Positions 34,816-53,100 of a stretch of 64,000 nucleotides of DNA are shown piece by piece. How positions within the stretch are numbered: position 1 is the stretch's first letter; each line of letters opens with the position of its first letter. The position numbers and the translations under genes were made by a program. The notes below the pieces were generated by a model. The model worked only from the letters and a program-made list of their open reading frames with translations, made no database searches and had not been told where the DNA came from. The DNA comes from Hydractinia symbiolongicarpus (lineage: Eukaryota; Cnidaria; Hydrozoa; Anthoathecata; Hydractiniidae). The stretch covers positions 5,405,001-5,469,000 of the forward strand of contig NC_079888.1 of NCBI RefSeq assembly GCF_029227915.1, read 5' to 3'.

Positions 34816-36597
34816 TCCTTTCAAATTACACACAGTTTCATAAAATCGTTTCAAATTACTCACAGTTTTGTCTAAACTAAAGGTTATAATAAAACTAGTA
34901 CATAACAAAATTTTTATTCATAATTTTTTGTGAAATTTAAATACCTTTTTTCTTTCTGTTTTCGCTTTCCTACTTGGTTTGTTTTGCTGATTCGAACACT
35001 TCTTCCTGATTGCAAATTAGATTTTAATCTTTCACTTATATGTTTCAGCTGTTTACCTTCTTAATATATCATGCAGATTTGAATTGTCAAAAATTCGGTC
35101 TTAACGCCTACAAACATCTTTGTACTTCTTCGACCAGCTTTTGATATTTAGATATTATGCTTATATAAAAATATCATTAAATAATAAATGATTTTTTTAT
35201 CTTATTTTTGATTTATCATTTAACATAAAACTTTATAAATATAGCTTTGTTATATTTCTAAATTTTAATTAAAATAGATTTTTACAAAACTAAATCTTTT
35301 TGTTCTTCTTGATAGCACATTTTTACAGAAGCCTTGTTCTTTATGCTTGCCATCATATTTTGAAAAGTTCTGCTTTTGAGGTTGAACCTAAACTATCAAA
35401 TTTGATATCTTTAAAAGATAATATTCGTTCGTCAGAATTCTACTTTCCATTATAAAAGCTGATATTACTCAAAAGGCAATCAATATAAACAAAAAATAGA
35501 AATTTCATTGTTAATTCCAGCCTTTTAAATTATATATGTTCCACTTTTTATGATAAAAATCAAAAGATTTTAACAAAAGTAAAATTTTAAATAAATAATC
35601 TTTTGTGTTTTATTTTAATGAAATCTTCGAAGTTCTTGTGACATTGCAACATCTTCTTCAACTTATTTTGATGTACAAATGATGTTTCCTGAAATTATTA
35701 CAGACGACCAACATAACTTATAATAGGTTGTAAATTTAAATACAATGAAAAGTAGCGCTAATTATTACCTAAATAAAAACGTTATTATGAAAAAATCTAA
35801 TGATTTGATTGGTACAGGACTTTGTATGGAGGGATTATTAAAATGGTACCATAAAATGTAAACAAGTAAACAGACTTCAACAGCATACACGAAAAGGTCG
35901 TTCACATTAACCAGATTTTCTGTGCAATTCACATCATAATTGATTTGAATTTGTTTTGGAATTGTTAAAATATTAATATTTTTTCTTTTTAGTCACTTGA
36001 AAAGGTTTCCAAATTCTAGTTTGCATAGGCAAATTTATTTTTCGGGGGAGGTACAGTGAGATGGTGAAGTTGATACTTAGCACAAGCTCGATCTGTGCTT
36101 TTGACCTTAGGCCTTGTATTTAACAGCACAAATTTCTAAACTGTTCAAAACTGATTTTCAATCCAAGAGATCTGACACAACAATGCCACAACTATTTTAA
36201 AATTGTAGTTTTTCAGACTTTTAGTTATGAAAAGAAAAGAATAGGAATTTATAAAAGGAATACGCTCTTTTTAATGACGTTTCTTCAAAATAGTTTTGGG
36301 ATTTACAATTCTTTTTACCATTTTGTTCTTTTTATTCTTTGATGTCATTTTACACGTTTGACTGTATGAAAAAAAATTACATATCTCATTTTAACACCAA
36401 AAATGCATAAGATATTTTTTTCCACCAGTAAGCTTCAATAAGTGCATAACTAATCTAAAATATTATATAAATATGATATTTACACATCTGTGTGTTGTTA
36501 TCCCATAAATTTTACAGAGAATGTTTTCGAAAAGCTATATCTGACTTTTCTTATGTGTTGATTATGTAGAGAATTATTAATTAATTCGTTTCATTGA
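34816..36597. other. intergenic downstream of GPCR-4
   Basis: AT-rich, no gene recognised. A stretch near 36090-36135 (TGCTTTTGACCTTAGGCCTTG) resembles one near 44530-44565 and may be a small shared repeat. Confidence 0.35.
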
Positions 36598-37521
36598 TCA
36601 GCGTGTAATACATTGTTTGTGTTGACACACCGACAATCTTATTGTAGCCACAGTTATTCTGTGTTTGGAGCACTTACGTTTGAACTCTTTTCGAAATCCT
36701 GCATGAAAATAGCAATACAATATTGGAGTGGTCACACCCTCTAAACATTTTATGTACTTCATGAAAAACGATATAAAATTTTCAGCTGTTGAACTGACAT
36801 AGTCTTTTGGAAACGCGCTTGGTGCTAAATGCAGAAGGACATAGTAAAATATTGATGGTGTCCAAGCGATACCATATGTTAGCCCAACGTACAAAGTAAA
36901 CTTTGTCAATTTGTTATTCAATGTATTGAATCTGTTACTAATGTTGTTGTGAAGTCGTCCTGGACCAAGTATTTGTAAGGAGCTCTTTATTCTACATACG
37001 ATACAAATGTATATAAGAACAACAAAAAAATAAGGGAGAGCACAGTTTACAAACAACATGCATAGCACCCATTCTTTCTGTGGATTGTATAAACACTGTT
37101 GATTTTGGTTTAGAAACGGTATCAAAGATAATATAATTATGTAGATCATTGAGAAAAGGATGGTGACAGAAACTCGCTTGTTTGTCACTCTGATTCGATA
37201 TGCTGTCATTAGTTTAGTAGCAAGAAGTCGATCGATACTTATGATGAGCACCAACATACAAGTTCCATAAAACGTTATCATATATGTAAATCGAAAGATG
37301 ACGCAATAGAGTTTACTTTCGTATTTGCGTTTTAGTGCGTAAAATGGCATGACGAACACACCTTGAAGTAAATGCATTGAAAGCAAGCCACTTGTTATTA
37401 TACTGATGGTTTTTGTACGAAGGTATTTTGAACAACCTATGACAAGTAGACACAAAGCATTGAGTGGTACAACAATGATTGATGTAATGGACAAAATGAT
37501 GACAGCAGTTGATTCTTCCAT
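36598..37521 (-). CDS. class A GPCR, paralogue 4
   Basis: A single exon of 307 codons. Seven membrane segments with the same signature as its neighbours: L-N in TM1, M-H-L-L-Q-G in TM2 (His at 2.50), C-V-I-F-R-F-T-Y in TM3, D-R-L-L-A at the TM3 end, an EL2 cysteine in QQCLYN, G-I-A-W-T-P-S in TM6 and T-P-I-L-Y-C-Y-F-H in TM7. Intracellular loop 3 is short. The start is fixed by alignment and by an acceptor (TTTCTTTAG) 6 nt upstream. All four paralogues run in the same direction, so the cluster arose by tandem duplication. Confidence 0.9.
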   Translation of the reverse strand: MEESTAVIILSITSIIVVPLNALCLLVIGCSKYLRTKTISIITSGLLSMHLLQGVFVMPFYALKRKYESKLYCVIFRFTYMITFYGTCMLVLIISIDRLLATKLMTAYRIRVTNKRVSVTILFSMIYIIILSLIPFLNQNQQCLYNPQKEWVLCMLFVNCALPYFFVVLIYICIVCRIKSSLQILGPGRLHNNISNRFNTLNNKLTKFTLYVGLTYGIAWTPSIFYYVLLHLAPSAFPKDYVSSTAENFISFFMKYIKCLEGVTTPILYCYFHAGFRKEFKRKCSKHRITVATIRLSVCQHKQCITR

Positions 37522-37527
37522 GTTAGC

Positions 37528-37529
37528 CT
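37528..37529 (-). promoter_or_regulatory. 3' splice acceptor just upstream of GPCR-4 ATG
   Basis: TTTCTTTAG then GCTAAC then ATG on the minus strand, a 6 nt leader, repeating the arrangement at paralogues 1 and 3. Confidence 0.5.
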
Positions 37530-38869
37530 AAAGAAATGAGATGAAACATCAGTTGGAGATGTTAGTTTGTTGTAACTTACAAAAAAAATTAATAGCTCAT
37601 GAAAAATGAGGATTTATTTCTATTCTAAACTAATCTTGTTATTTAGTTTTCTATGTAACATTAATATAAAACTAGAAACAACACTAAAAAACACACAACT
37701 AGATGCATTTTTACCATTATTTTACTTAAAAGTTGTTGCACATTCGATTAATGAAAGTGACATTCTCAAAAAGAATATAAGCCATTACAACTTCTATTAA
37801 GAACCTGATGATTATGGTGTGATAAGATTTTAGTTTCAACTTATATTTTCGTACTATTCACAGCTACATGCAAAGCATTGAATTATTCAGCTCTTGAAGT
37901 CCTTTTGAAGCCACTATTACGTGGAGAGTTCCGTGCATATTAACTATTCCGTCTGTAATATTAACTTCCTGGTAATTTTCTTCACATGCTAAGTGACAAC
38001 AAAACTATTAATTGGTGTGAGGTCTTTTCAAATACAAATAATGAGAAATGAACTTAAATAACAACAAAATAATAAAAACAAATATGTAAAAGGTCACGTA
38101 CTTAAATGAGTCAAAACTCATTAAGTTATAAGGTAAAGATCTAAAATTTAGGTTGGAGGTCTGGATCCTAAATTATGCTGGCGTAAGATTCTACAAAGAT
38201 GTGTCACCCTCAAGTTGCAAGTGCTTTATTTTCGTCTGAAAACATTTCGTTAGTTTCTTTTTTTTTTTATTTCCTCTAACCTAGCTATTCTTAGTTTTTA
38301 TTTAATAAATAAAACTTCTCTCAAATTTGTTACCTACCTAAGTAGTTTGATAAATCTCGTAACGAACGCCCTCTTTAAAACAGTGTACTACTCCAACACT
38401 CTTCTGTCTAACAGACGCCCCAAAAAACGCACCGACTTATGTTCTATCAACTTCGCTTGAGCAACTGTTTTTCGCGTGCGCGAAATCTGCGAAACCACAG
38501 AACTAATTTTATTTTTTAATTTTTTTTTAAAAAAATGATATGAACAAAGAAGACCAGTTTTATATTAACTGTCTATAATTCTGTTTGAAATTTTATTGAC
38601 ATAAATATTGTTGCTTAGAGATGAAAAGCCAACTTTTTTTGTTGTGTATCTTTTAACACTTGCATGTTAAAAAAAAGAAAATGTAATACCTAAATAATGC
38701 TTTCTCTCGCAGCTGGGAGCTTGTGTCAGAAATCATCCATTCTTAAAGGTGTTAAAAGTTGTTTTTAAAAGCTATATGCTCTGCGAAAACTCAACTGAAA
38801 ACTGATATTGTCGAGGGAAAATCTGTTTTAGCATTGTTTTTTTTTTGACACATTAAAATATGATTCCAA
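37530..38869. other. intergenic between GPCR-4 and TMEM116
   Basis: The divergent promoters of GPCR-4 (minus) and TMEM116 (plus) must lie between 37530 and 39331. I cannot place a core promoter. Confidence 0.4.
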
Positions 38870-39260
38870 TGCCTCATAACTCCTCAAATCTTCTCAATTT
38901 CAAAAGGTCTTCTCAATTCTCCTCAAATGTCCTCAAATTTAGGTTTTCTTCTCAAATCACCTCAAAAAAATTTCACATTTGGTTATTTTTCATATATGCT
39001 ATATTTTAATTATTTTTTTTGATTTTTTGTTGTTGTTGTTGTTGTTGTTGTTTTGTGTGTATTTGAAGCAAAGTTTCTTAGTTATCTTTCGTATATATAA
39101 TATTGATATAATATTGAGATGCCAGTCTGTGCGTTCCTTCATTTTTACAAGTGCAACTTTTTCTTCTCAAATCTCTTCAATTTTGTTAACAAAAGCTCCT
39201 CAAAAATCACAAAACCTTCTCAATTTTTTTTTAAAAAAAAGCAGTGGGAACCCTGTAATC
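38870..39260. repeat. CTCAAAT-rich degenerate repeat upstream of TMEM116
   Basis: Two blocks (38878-38975 and 39165-39225) consist of recurring CTCCTCAAAT / CTTCTCAATT words, separated by a (GTT)n-containing stretch. The second block is followed by GCAGTGGGAACCCTG, and the whole ends 70 bp before the TMEM116 start. It looks like a repeat-derived sequence, but I see no termini. Confidence 0.45.
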
Positions 39261-39303
39261 AAACACTGAAAATAATAGTCCTAGTTACTGTTAACTTCGA
39301 AAT

Positions 39304-39314
39304 CTTTTGTTTAG
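39304..39314 (+). promoter_or_regulatory. 3' splice acceptor upstream of TMEM116 ATG
   Basis: CTTTTGTTTAG ends 17 nt before the ATG at 39332. It could end a 5'UTR intron or receive a spliced leader. Confidence 0.45.
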
Positions 39315-39331
39315 ATTAGAACATAGACACA

Positions 39332-45209
<5,878 letters not shown>

Positions 45210-45252
45210 TTAAACATGTTTACCTTTTTACTGCGTAGTCACTCATACTACG

Positions 45253-45258
45253 AATAAA
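45253..45258 (+). promoter_or_regulatory. poly(A) signal of TMEM116
   Basis: AATAAA 44 nt after the TAA stop codon. Confidence 0.5.
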
Positions 45259-47128
45259 ATTATTAAAAGGGGAGAAATCATTTGCGAAAGAAAAGATTGC
45301 GGAATTGAAATTTGCGAATAAGACCTGCAGAATTGTTGAAAAGTTCTCGGGTACAAGGTGAATTCGCAAACATTAATTTCGGATTCTTTTCATTCCACTT
45401 TAGGCAATATACATTCTGGTGTGAAGATAAATAATTATGAATTTTCAAAAAACAGACCTTCCGAGTGTATTCTCTCCGAGGGAGGGTCTTGTAATAGAGG
45501 TATCAGGCTTTTATTAGGAGAGCTAACCGGGCAGGGGCGAGTGTTGGGGTAATGTTCAATTTATTGATTATTTATTTTGAATATTTGTGGGTCCTGTGTT
45601 TTGAATGTATACATTAGGTAAACACTTAGGTAAACATGTTAGGGATAACATGGAATGGGTTGACCCATAGCTGTGGATCTTGTGATTACAAAGCGAACTC
45701 CATAACCACAAGGCCACGCGCCATTAAGTCGTTACAAAGTAATTAATTGTTGTAACGCTTTTGTTAGTATTACATATTCTTAACATTTGTATCATTTTTC
45801 GATTGGATATCCTAAACTGAAATGTAAAAGCAAATATTGCATGTATTTTTTAATTGTAAAATGTAAAAATTGGCAGAAATTTGTTTTTCTTTCAAAGTTT
45901 GATGATTCCTAAAAATCAATTAAACTCTTCAAATGCAAGGTAAAAATAACTGTTGAATTGAAAAATATCTGTTCTCAATAAACCTTAAGCATTAAACATA
46001 GAGGTTTACAGACTCCGTACTAAATTATCAGTTTTCTGCCTTCAGTTTCTATCTTTTTCACAATTCATCTTTATATCATTGGCATGCACCTGAAAAGTTA
46101 ATAACAAAATGCCTTTCACTGGCCTAATACTACTGATAGAATATATCTAAAATCTCCTTTATTGCCCTAAAAATTGCTTGCCTAAAATCGCTTAAATAAC
46201 CTAAATTTGTGCCCAAAATATTGATCCCTCCTAGATTTATTTTTTGTGACATCATTTTTTTAGATATGTTTATCTTGCACAAGTACTGAACATATTGTCA
46301 TAGGTACTGCAAAGCTTCTCTGGTATTCAAAAAAAGAGAGGAACACTGACAAAAGATGCATTGCTTGCAGTAAACTCTCCATTTTAAAGTCCTCAAAAGA
46401 ACTGAGAATGAAAATATAACTCCAAATGTTTATTATTATTCTTTCTTTTTCTGATATAATTTATTAACACAAAATCCATGCTTCTCCACTTCACAAGAAC
46501 GTGACAAAAGAGACTCAATTCCAACTTTGAAATGAATGTTATTAAAACAACAAATCTCCTCACACGACTTACGGAACTTCACAAATATGGAAAAAAAATG
46601 CAACTTAGTTCCCAACTTTCTAACAACACTGACATTACATGCAATAACTGGCCAGCCAGTTACATAATAATAGAGCCTGGATTCCACTAAGCATCCATAG
46701 AACACAAAAATATATTCTTAATTTTTAGGCAGTTTTTTTAAATGCAAAGAAGTAAAATTTAAGGTCTTGACCCACGCTGAAAAATAGAATTCCTAGCTAC
46801 GCGTTTATAATAAGAAGTAAGTACAAAGTTGTGTGAATAAAGCAAAACGATCGAGATGATCTAAATTCGCTTCTATGCAAAGACGTGTGAACAGAGCTTT
46901 ATATTTTTGCAGCATTTAACATTTAAATACGTAAATATATACAGATTATCCTCGACTAAAAATATAATTTTACATCACCAAAGAAAAATAAAATATACAA
47001 ATCACCAAAGAAAGTAGATTATATTACTCCTTGTTCACACTTTCTTATATTTAGGCCAAATATAAATATCCAAATTTTCGAAACACAACGTAACCACATA
47101 AAAATAATAAATAACACCCCGGATACAT
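45259..47128. other. convergent 3' ends of TMEM116 and RUNDC1
   Basis: This interval holds a TTCGCAAA-word patch (45275-45385), a tRNA-like fragment (45655-45722) and the presumed RUNDC1 3'UTR. A minus-strand frame of 89 codons (46436-46705) has no splice context or recognised motif. Confidence 0.4.
45655..45722 (-). repeat. tRNA-like (SINE-type) fragment
   Basis: The minus strand starts GGCGCGTGGCCTTGTGGTTA (A-box-like) and reads TTCGCTTTGTAATCACAAGA in the anticodon-arm position, then a degraded B box (GGGTCAACCC). It looks like a tRNA-derived retroposon rather than a working tRNA. Confidence 0.5.
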
Positions 47129-50100
47129 TTACGCATCACCAAATTCGTTCGCGCTTTTTAATAAATGACGTATCGCCAAGTCTTCTGGCAAGAAGAAAGT
47201 CAAAGATGATAGCTTTTCGAGTAACGTTAAAACATCATCAAAGCCTAAAAAGAAAACACTATGGCAATAAAGCACTTGGAAGTAAGGATTTCTCTACGAA
47301 CTTGGCCATTTTTTTAAAAAAAATTTATACGTAAAAAAACTGGACACAGGGCTGTTTGAAGTTTAATTAACTTCCCCAATTTTTTATCTTTATCAAAACA
47401 AGGTTTTAAGAGTTGATCAGGAAAATACCAAACTCACCTGTGCGAACTACGTATGACCATCTTTCATAATGATGCTCCATCAACTCTGGACAGCGGATCA
47501 CCAAGCGGATCCACTGAGCTAGACGTCCACGGTTTAAGCCAGCAGACACGAGAGCTTTAAACATGGCGTCGAAGCTGCGTTTACGAGATTCATGCGTCTC
47601 TTTAATACGATGAAGAACCGTGAGCAAGGACTAAAACACATCAGGAAAATAATTAAATAATATATATTAGAATAATGTATATCAGAATAATATAAAATAA
47701 TATACATCAGACGTACCTGTTTTGGCGTTTGTTGTGTGCAGCCAACATCCATCGCAAAAGCTTCAGACAACATCATACTTGGTTGATGATTGAACTGATC
47801 TCCATGCTAATTAAACATGAAAAGCATAGAAAAATCAAAGAAAATCGAAGTGGAAAGACGTTAACACCCTGATTCGTTTAAACATAACTGAATGTTCTGA
47901 ATGTAAGCTTGCATTTTTTATTCAAACCTTTACAATTCTAATTTTGGTAAAGTAACTCTGCACAGTATGTTCCCAAGGGCTGCAAAGATGATGGATCGAG
48001 TGGGACTTAAACACGCGACCTCTCGCTTGCCAGGCGATTGCTCTACCGACTGCGGTTTCGATCCGATGCTATATCCCTAGCACATGCAGTAGACGTATGT
48101 CCTTTTTGCAACATACCTGTCTACTAACAAGTACCAACCGGAGCTCAAGTACAAATCAAATTTGTCGCCTAATCAAATTTGTCGCACTTGTTTACCAATA
48201 TATCTGACATATGCACCGTTGTTGATAAAATATAGGCTGATGATGGACTTAGTTTCGAAACCAGGCTCCGTTGGGCAAGTGCCTCTCCAGGGTTTAAAAA
48301 GCTCAACAATAATGTGTAGGATTACTTTTACCACATATGCATTGTTGTTTCTATAATTCTAATAATACTTCTATTCTTTCCTATGTACAACAAATTCAGA
48401 TCAAATTACATACAGAGGTCAAACGTATCTAAACATATATATGGTCAAACTTACTTAAATAGATACATGGTCAAACTTACTGCAGCAGATAGACGGTCAA
48501 ACATACTCAAATAGATAGATGGCCAACTTACTTAAGCAGATGTTAAAACTTACACAGAAATGGATGGGTAAACGTACTGTCAACAGTGTGACCAAACGTA
48601 CCTTCATGTTATAAAATTTACTGAAATAATCCCATATATGCATGCTGTATCCTTTGACAGAGTGAGAGCTCATACACCCCACCAATGCTTTCGTTGATAA
48701 ACCTTCTGATTGAAAAGACTAAAAATAATTGCAATTTAGAATTTTTCTGAGACATGACTGACTCTCATTCATGCTGTCAGACTTGTTGCTCTCAAGGCTG
48801 GGTAGATTTCAAAAGATCTCTAACGAAAAATTCATTAATACTGATGGTTCTCTGCACTTCTTTTATAAAATTGATTAACTCTAATGCCTATATTATCAAG
48901 TCATTTTAGTTAACTCGCGGTAATAAAGTTGTTCTTTAAGTAGGATAAGTTACTAATATTAATACAAACTCAAAAAAGCAGAACTAACAGTGCAGAGTCC
49001 ATGTTGTAACAGTTCTTTCAAAGCCACAACAAAATCTCCACGTACAACACGAATCAAATCTTCTTGAATAGCCACATCAATAGACTAAATGGAAAAAAAA
49101 TAGGATTGCATACAACAACAGAATAAAGTATTGTGAACCACGATGTTGTAACACAATCCATTTTACCTTTCCAGCAATGGTCGCAACAGATGTGACAGAA
49201 GAAATAGAAGAATCACGACTACGTTCCCTTGACAATGTTTTTGATTTTCTCCAAGATGCTCTCCTATCAGCGGATGATATCGGCAGGTTCAATTCGTCCT
49301 CTGAGTCAGGATGTAAACCTCCAACATCCACTAACTTGGTATGTAAGACCATGATGTGATCAATGGACGAACGCAACTTTGCTAGAGGCTCGCTGGTAAT
49401 GTAAAGAATAGATAATTCAGTCAGCATGACAGTATACGAATTTGTTTTTATGATGGACGGGTCAATAAAAAATAAGTAGGATAGTAGTGTGTGGTAAAAA
49501 TCGCAGAATTTATTTTCGGCATAGTATGGAAGAGAACAGAAAGCTTTACAAAGTAGAACTATTTTACTTTCAATGCACTTATTTTTTTTATTGACTTTCC
49601 TGTTACACATTTCAAATCTAGAAAAATAAACTGAGATATTTGTGAAACAAGCATTGTGTTAATTTTAGCGCATTTTGGGCAACTTTTGCTAGCTATAGCG
49701 TAGATTTTTGGGCAAAGCCTAAATACCAGTGTACCAGTTAAGCATGCATTTTAAACTGGAGTCACTTCTAATGTTTCAAATAAACTCATGTTATGTCGAA
49801 TTTGTTTAATAGATGGTTATCATGACAACATTTGGTTAGACAAAATTTTGATATTATAGCGTCTTAGCTGTGTTGTGGTATGATTACGTGCATCACTTAC
49901 ACGAAACCGGAAGAAGAAGCTGTCGCTGACTCTGATTTTCTCATCATGTGATCTTGAAAACGTCTAGCGCTACATCCGAATTGACTAATCACAAAGATAA
50001 AATAAGATGGTAAATAGATAAACAGGATAAAAAAATATTTGGATGGAATAATTCATGCAATAAGCTGTTAAAGTGTATCTAGTGAACCTTGGAGGAAAGA

Positions 50101-53100
50101 GTGAACGAAGTTTAGGTAAAAAAAACTTTATGTATCGATAGAAATAAATACAGGAGGATTGAAAACAATGTTCACTTTTATATGTACGTAATAAATATAG
50201 TATACCTTATGGCAAAGATTTGTAACACAGCTAGACTCTTTTTGATGACAGCAACACTTGCTTCGTGTAATCGCTAAAAAGAAAATAGGAAGAAATAAGA
50301 CCAGCAATCAGATTGAATACTGTGCCGTACAGTATATCTCCGTTCTCTACGCTTTCTATCTTTTCACAACTAACAAAAATTAGCACACACATCAAAAGAA
50401 ATCATACAAAAATCAACAAACAGTAACTTTTCTTTGACATAAAGCTAAACTGGAATTAAAGAATATCAAAGCAATCAAAATACATTTTTTGGAGAAACTT
50501 ACCAATACACTGTGTACATAACTCAAATGTTATAAAGTAAAAAAATAGAATGGTTATGGAATTTTAGATTTTATCTTCAGTTCGAAACTTTTGAACACAA
50601 TTACATAACTTTATGAATGTAACATCATGAGTCATGTAGAGATTTTTCATGGGATTTTTTTGTCTCGTGAACTGAGTCTCACAAAAAGATGTCGAGTGCC
50701 AAATATACATTTAACTTTCGTAGTGAACAAAGTAAAAAGAACATTTTATTTTGTAAGAATATATAGTTTAGAATAAAGGCTCAAAATTATCAAATTAAGT
50801 TATTCTTGCGTAGACATTTAAATATTTTTAGTTCATTTTGATTGTAAATCTTCAGATTTTGAACAAGTCTCTCACAAAGAAAGAACCTAACAATGCTAAC
50901 ATATTCTACCTTTCTCTTGTCTTCGCTTAGTTTCAACATGTTGGTGTGAGGTGCTGGGAGTCTCGTCTTCTCTTGTTTATTCATGTTTGTATTAATCGGA
51001 GCAGTGTTCTAAAATTGAAAAACAAATAGCTGTGCGTAAAAACAGTCAGTCGTTTGATGACTTTGGTTGAAAGTTTTAAATAAGGAACATTATAATATAT
51101 GCTTCGACAAAATCCTGATGTGTTTTGATGGAAAAAAGAGCAATGTATCTTTTATGATAAAATCGTAGCTTCAAATTACAGATAATTTTACCATGTCACA
51201 TAATAAGTTTCATTTGACAGAGTAATTTTCCATCTATTGGAATTTACAACGCAAATGTACTAAAAATGGTAAGAAAAAACACCTTTGGTTTTGCTTTGGC
51301 GTTGACAGGCTCAATGTCGGTTTCAGCTTCTGTTGTTGATTCATAACCTGATGAAGCAAAAAAGATATTTAATCCAAAAATCACCTTAGCTTCAGCAGAA
51401 AAACCTTTTTTGCAGTCAAAGGCGGGGGGTTCAAAGGTATTCTTTTCAAATTCACCAGTGGATTAAAAACTGAAGATCGGTTATACTAAAGGATTAACAG
51501 AAAAATAAGCATTATAATTCCAACCATAATTCTAATCATTATGGTTGGAAAAGCACTTACTTACCTTGTAAGAAAGTGACAAATTTTTCCATGTCAGTAA
51601 TTTGTTTGGATACTTGCGTTATTATATTTTCTTTTGCTTTCTTCGGATTGATCAGCCTGGACATGGTCTTGTCTATGTATTTCTTGATATCTTCTATAAA
51701 TAAGATAATTGAATCAATCATATTCAAGACACTCACCTATTGCCAATGTAGCTAGTGTTAGATAATGACATTCCGAGGATCTTTCGGCAAATTTTCCTAA
51801 AATTTCCCACACAAATTTTCAAGTTTTTAGATTTATCAGAAAACATTCAAAGATAGTTTAGCATCCAATCAAATCTAGAAAAACTGTGAAGTCAAGAATA
51901 GCGCGTCTCTTTCTTCATCCATTAAATGCTTTTATTTATTTTCGAAAAACAAGGGTATAATTTTAACTCACCATCAGAGCTCTATTCTGAATGTTTATCG
52001 CTGTCAAGATTAGCTTATAGCGATGATCAAAATTGAAATTTACCTTTTGGTATGCCATCAACTTCATCATCACTTATCTCCAATTTTTCTGCATCATCAA
52101 ACGTATACTTTGAAGCATTCTTACTAGCTGCAATATATCCTCCTTTCTTTCTTGGTTTCTTCGTCACTTTATGATCAAGCTAATGCAAAACAAAAATATT
52201 GTTCAGTTGTTGAAACAAAATTTTCATACACCACAACCATATGTGTGGTGTATGAAAACAGATGAATTGTGTACCATGGTTATGTGTCATTTACATTAAG
52301 ACTTGCGTTTACCAAATAAGGATAAGCCTGTTTTTTAAAGCAAAATTTCAGAAAAGTTTACTATAACTTCGGCTATATCGCTATACTTTTGGCACTGTCA
52401 CTATTTGTGCCCACTGAAATTGATCAGACGTCATATAAAAATAAAGTACATTCTTAAATGCTTTTTAGCCGGTATTTATATAGGTTACTTTGATCATTGC
52501 GATATGGTATATTTTTAAAGCGATTAAAATTGAATTTTCTCATTTCTATCACTTAAAAATAGACCTACAATTTAAAAAAAAATGGAATTAAAAAAGCACT
52601 TAGCGATAAGCAATAATTTGTATTCATTAAAACGGGCTGTAAAATTACAGCGATAGAACGAAGCGACAAGCTCTTGCGATTCAATGGGAACAAGCATTCA
52701 TTTCTTTAACATTAAAAAAAACCGGCATTTACTAACCTGCTTTTGACAATGTTCTAAGTCCGATATCATCTTTTTTAAATGTACAGCAAGTCGTTCCTCT
52801 CTTTCTTTTTCATCCATAATCCGTTGCTCGTAATGTTCAATGGCCTATGTGCAATAAGATAAAAAAGATGAAAAAATGCCATGCGTTATTTTAAAATAAT
52901 AATAATCTAAATAATAAGGGATAAAATAAAACGAACAAAAGAAAAAAATGTGGCAATTCATTTCTGCATTCTTATTATATGACCATATCTCTAAAGCATA
53001 GCAGATGTGTAAGGACGACAAAACGTACACAGGCTCCCTTTTATGATTACAAACTTTAAATGCTCATCTTAGTCTTACCGTATGAGAGACACAGGAAGAG

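Noticed and set aside
46436-46705. 89-codon minus-strand frame with several cysteines
   Set aside because: No acceptor/donor context that joins RUNDC1 in phase and no family resemblance. RUNDC1 already ends at 47129 with the expected C-terminus.
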